Part shown: positions 7,114 to 9,862 of the stretch, piece after piece
Layout of the letters: the number at the start of each line of letters is the position of its first letter
Numbering within the stretch: position 1 is the first letter of the stretch
DNA from: Deferribacteres bacterium JdFR-76
GTDB lineage: Bacteria; Zhuqueibacterota; JdFR-76
DNA: 9,862 nt
Direction: 5' to 3'
Assembly (NCBI GenBank): GCA_002011685.1
Contig: MTOL01000046.1
Span: 1-9,862 of the forward strand
Notes under the pieces: model-generated
Database searches by the model: none
Told to the model about the DNA's origin: nothing
The model's input: only the letters and a program-made list of their open reading frames with translations
Position numbers and translations under genes: made by a program

Positions 7114-9862
7114 ATGAGAATCCGATACCCTTTTCTGGCAGTAACTTTGCTCCTTTTGCTTGGCATTGTCCTCTTTTCCGTCCCGGCAATGGCCAAAGAA
7201 AGTCCGAAAGATAAAGCCGTGGCGGAAATGAAGAATGAGCAGTTCCTCAAGATTGCAGCCGAACCGCGCTACCAGATCCTGAATATCAACAACCTCTGGA
7301 CCTGGCTGGCTGCGGATGGTATTTCCAACCACTCCCCCAAAGGCGACAACGGTGTCTTTTACCCCCGCGGTACGACCTACATTGTTTACCAGGACGGCAT
7401 CATGTGGGGGGGCAAGTGCTACACCGATGCCGACAAAACCAAACCAGCGCCATTCGGTCAGTTGATCCGTGTGGGGGGATCCAACTACATTACCGGTTGC
7501 CGTGAAGGATGGATCGAGGGGTTTGGTGCCACAGCCCAGGCGGTGGACCCCGGTGATCCCCGTGCACGCATTTACCGTATCCGCCGCGATTACAAGTTCA
7601 TGTCTCCGGAAGAAATGAAACGGGATGCGGCGGAGTATTTTGAGGTCAATATCTCCCAGGTCACTGATGACATGATTCAGGAAGTCATGGCCAATTATGA
7701 ACGTGACTGGAATGAGTGGCCTGTGGAACTGGGAGCCCCCTTCATTGACCGCAATGGCAATGGCGTGTATGATCCGCCCCCACCGTTCAGTGCGGATTTT
7801 ACCCCAGATGATCTGATCGAAGGCGGCTACGACGAACCGGGACTGGCGGGGGCCGATCCAAATTCTCCCGCTGACATGGTGGTTTGGACGGTGTACAATG
7901 ATCTCGACCGAAACCAGACCGTCCGTCTGCAGGGTTCCGAGCCTATGGGACTGGAAGTGCAGATCACTCTTTGGGGATACAAACGGAATGACCCCTTGGG
8001 CAACATCTACTTCAAGCGGGTCCGGATTATTAACAAAGGTGGTGTGGACATTGACGGCACCGGGACAAAAGGTGCATTCTGGATCGACAGCATGTATGTC
8101 GCTCAGTGGTCCGACCCGGACCTTGGGTCCTTCGCAGACGACCTGGTAGGATGCGATACAGTCCTGAGCATGGGATTTGTCTACAACGGAAACGCCATCG
8201 ATACGGAATTCAGGAAGTTCAACCTGCCGCCGGCCGCAGGTGGGTATGACTTCCTGCAGGGCCCGGCCATTCCTTCTCCGGGAGATTCTGCCATTTTCGA
8301 TCTGAAGCGCGTTTATGACAAAAAGAATCTGGGGATGACTTCGTTCTCCTACTTTTCGGCGGGCAGTGCCATTTCGGACCCCCCGCGTGATTACACCCGT
8401 GGGACATTGAGATGGTACAAAATGCTGCGCGGTTTTGCTCCGCTGGATGGCCCGCCGCAGTATTATCCTTTCCCGCCGGGCATGACCCCGAACAAGTTCC
8501 CGCTCTCGGGCGACCCCGTGACCCAGACGGGATTTGTGGATGGACAGGGACAGCCGTGGTCTTTTGCACCCGGTGACCGCCGGTTGAATTTGAGCACCGG
8601 TCCATTTGAGCTGGCTCCTGGAGATACCCAGGAAGTGGTGGTGGCTTTTGTGGCCGGTATCGGAGCCGACCGGCTCTCCAGTGTGGCTGTGATGAAGTTC
8701 AATGACCGGTTTGCTCAGAACACTTATGATGCTCTGTTCCAGGTTCCCAAGCCACCTGCTCCGCCAAAAGTAAAGGTGACGGAACTGGATGGTGTGGTTA
8801 TTCTGGAATGGGGTAGCGACCTGGAACGGGTAAAGAATACGGAAGAAAAGATCAACCAGCCCGGTGCGTACAAGTTCGAGGGCTACAACGTATACCAGTT
8901 CCCCAGCCGGACGGCTTCCAAGAGCGAAGCCAAGCGGATCGTGACCTACGACCTTCCGACAGACCCGACGGTGGTTCTGGATGAGAAATTCGATCCGCAA
9001 TCCGGCCAGATTCTATTGCAGCCGGTACAGTTCGGCAGCAACAGTGGCATCAAGCGCTTCTTTAAATTCGACCGCGATTATGTGCTCGACATCGATAAAC
9101 TGTACAACGGGCAGGAATATTACCTGGCCGTTACCGCCTACAGCGTGTCCACCGTACCCGGGTTCCTTCCCAAGTCGCTTGAGTCGGAACCCACTATCAT
9201 CACGGTGGTGCCGAAGGTGCCGTTTGGTGTGCAGTATCAAACAGCCTACGGCGATACGCTGCCGGTTGAGCACGTAAGCGGCCGGAGTGACGGGATTGTG
9301 CGTCCCATCGTTGTGGACCCGGCAGCGAGCACGGGCCATACGTACGAAGTCATTTTCGATACGGTGGGCGGTGAGGTCGTCTGGTCGCTCCGGGATGTGG
9401 ATGCCAATAAGTTGCTGCTTACCAACCAGACGAACCAGACAGGCGATGACAATTATGCCATTGTAGACGGCATTTTCCTGAAGGTGGAAGGGCCACCGCC
9501 GGGCATCAAAGCCATTGTGGAAGTGGCCAATGCCAACGGGCCGCTGCCGGAAAGCGAATGGGATTCCAAAGGGGCTCCGTTTGGCGGGAACAATGTCTGG
9601 CACAGCCTCAGTGCCCCCAGCGATCCCAACCGCTGGTACATCAGTGCCGGTGGTGGCGCGGGTAATATCGAACGGATGGCCCGGAACATCCAGAACGCCA
9701 GGGGCCACGATTTCGAAATGCGCTTTACGCAGGAAGGTGGATATTACCTGTGGTGGTACGATGCGGATACGTTTGCTGTGGTTCCGTTTGAAGCGTGGGA
9801 TGTGGGGATTGGGACGTTTGATGATCCGTCCGATGATATTCGGTTGCTGACGGGGGGTTATT
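7114..9862 (+). CDS. large secreted beta-rich protein with FN3-like region, 3'-truncated
   Basis: An open frame from ATG 7114 to the window end (916 complete codons, no stop); the C-terminus is unseen. Signal peptide at residues 1-27 (MRIRYPF, a Leu-rich core, SVPAMA before Lys28); no lipobox Cys, so it is not a lipoprotein. The N-terminal part (about 50-100: NINNLWTWLAADG, then YPRGTTYIVYQDGIMWGG) resembles the opening of large uncharacterised exported proteins I recall from Ignavibacteria, Calditrichota and Marinimicrobia, many with type IX secretion tails; this is memory, not a search. DRNGNGVYD (212-220) fits a calcium-loop pattern. Residues of about 546-690 look like a fibronectin-III fold: PPAPPKVKVTELDG (547-560), VVILEW (561-566), YEFEGYNVY-like core strand and YYLAVTAYSV near 669-678. 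Rich in Trp, Tyr, Gly, Asp and Pro; three Cys (102, 129, 347) in the visible part. Alternative start: GTG 7090. It probably works with the receptor immediately upstream, as an extracellular or surface partner. Function unknown. Confidence 0.85.
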   Translation, partial: MRIRYPFLAVTLLLLLGIVLFSVPAMAKESPKDKAVAEMKNEQFLKIAAEPRYQILNINNLWTWLAADGISNHSPKGDNGVFYPRGTTYIVYQDGIMWGGKCYTDADKTKPAPFGQLIRVGGSNYITGCREGWIEGFGATAQAVDPGDPRARIYRIRRDYKFMSPEEMKRDAAEYFEVNISQVTDDMIQEVMANYERDWNEWPVELGAPFIDRNGNGVYDPPPPFSADFTPDDLIEGGYDEPGLAGADPNSPADMVVWTVYNDLDRNQTVRLQGSEPMGLEVQITLWGYKRNDPLGNIYFKRVRIINKGGVDIDGTGTKGAFWIDSMYVAQWSDPDLGSFADDLVGCDTVLSMGFVYNGNAIDTEFRKFNLPPAAGGYDFLQGPAIPSPGDSAIFDLKRVYDKKNLGMTSFSYFSAGSAISDPPRDYTRGTLRWYKMLRGFAPLDGPPQYYPFPPGMTPNKFPLSGDPVTQTGFVDGQGQPWSFAPGDRRLNLSTGPFELAPGDTQEVVVAFVAGIGADRLSSVAVMKFNDRFAQNTYDALFQVPKPPAPPKVKVTELDGVVILEWGSDLERVKNTEEKINQPGAYKFEGYNVYQFPSRTASKSEAKRIVTYDLPTDPTVVLDEKFDPQSGQILLQPVQFGSNSGIKRFFKFDRDYVLDIDKLYNGQEYYLAVTAYSVSTVPGFLPKSLESEPTIITVVPKVPFGVQYQTAYGDTLPVEHVSGRSDGIVRPIVVDPAASTGHTYEVIFDTVGGEVVWSLRDVDANKLLLTNQTNQTGDDNYAIVDGIFLKVEGPPPGIKAIVEVANANGPLPESEWDSKGAPFGGNNVWHSLSAPSDPNRWYISAGGGAGNIERMARNIQNARGHDFEMRFTQEGGYYLWWYDADTFAVVPFEAWDVGIGTFDDPSDDIRLLTGGY

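Noticed and set aside
6405..7250. Minus-strand frame of 281 codons across the receptor 3' end and the next gene start
   Set aside because: Overlaps two convincing plus-strand genes and the hairpin; shadow frame.
7018..9000. Open frame of 660 codons on the minus strand
   Set aside because: It is fully antisense to the long plus-strand frame starting at 7114, which has a signal peptide, ribosome binding sites and domain-like sequence. The minus-strand translation shows no recognisable domain or strong start and looks like a codon-bias shadow.
3999..9862. SusC/SusD polysaccharide-uptake pair
   Set aside because: The second gene encodes a non-lipidated, beta-rich protein with no SusD-like helical repeats, and no glycoside hydrolase genes are present.

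Overview
The window reads as one plus-strand block of bacterial chromosome: two housekeeping genes, a regulatory-looking intergenic region, then two genes for exported proteins. Three traits suggest a member of the FCB group (Fibrobacterota-Chlorobiota-Bacteroidota superphylum) outside Bacteroidota proper, for example Calditrichota, KSB1, Marinimicrobia or an Ignavibacteria-like lineage. These are the TonB-dependent receptor with an N-terminal carboxypeptidase-regulatory-like domain, the giant secreted fibronectin-III-type partner, and the use of strong Shine-Dalgarno sites with a sigma70-like TTGACA box. Bacteroidota usually have weak Shine-Dalgarno sites and a different promoter consensus. 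The taxonomic placement is inference; no rRNA or marker tree is available here.

Layout. Bases 1-2250 are the 3' part of polA (DNA polymerase I), whose start lies upstream of the window. It overlaps by 19 bases an EpmA/GenX/PoxA-type lysyl-tRNA-synthetase paralogue (2232-3581) that carries an extra N-terminal OB-fold-like segment. Bases 3582-3998 hold no convincing protein gene. They contain a very AT-rich stretch, a good sigma70-type promoter (3711-3738), a 13-base extended Shine-Dalgarno-like sequence exactly at the expected transcript start (3747-3759), and about 170 bases with potential for a closed, branched RNA fold ending in a T-run (3782-3959). This is a candidate cis-regulatory leader or small RNA. 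Bases 3999-7025 encode a full-length TonB-dependent outer-membrane receptor. A compact G/C hairpin (7040-7060) separates it from a long open frame that starts at 7114 (or GTG 7090) and runs off the right end (more than 916 codons). That frame encodes an exported, beta-rich protein with a calcium-loop-like motif and a fibronectin-III-like region.

How the genes may work together. polA and the epmA-like gene look translationally coupled but functionally unrelated (DNA repair and replication; elongation factor P modification). The receptor and the large secreted protein probably form one transcription unit driven from the 3711 promoter through the structured leader. The secreted protein occupies the place a SusD lipoprotein would take in a SusCD pair, but it has no lipobox and does not resemble SusD. 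The least explained parts of the window are the leader RNA, the OB-fused EpmA-like enzyme and this receptor/secreted-protein pair.
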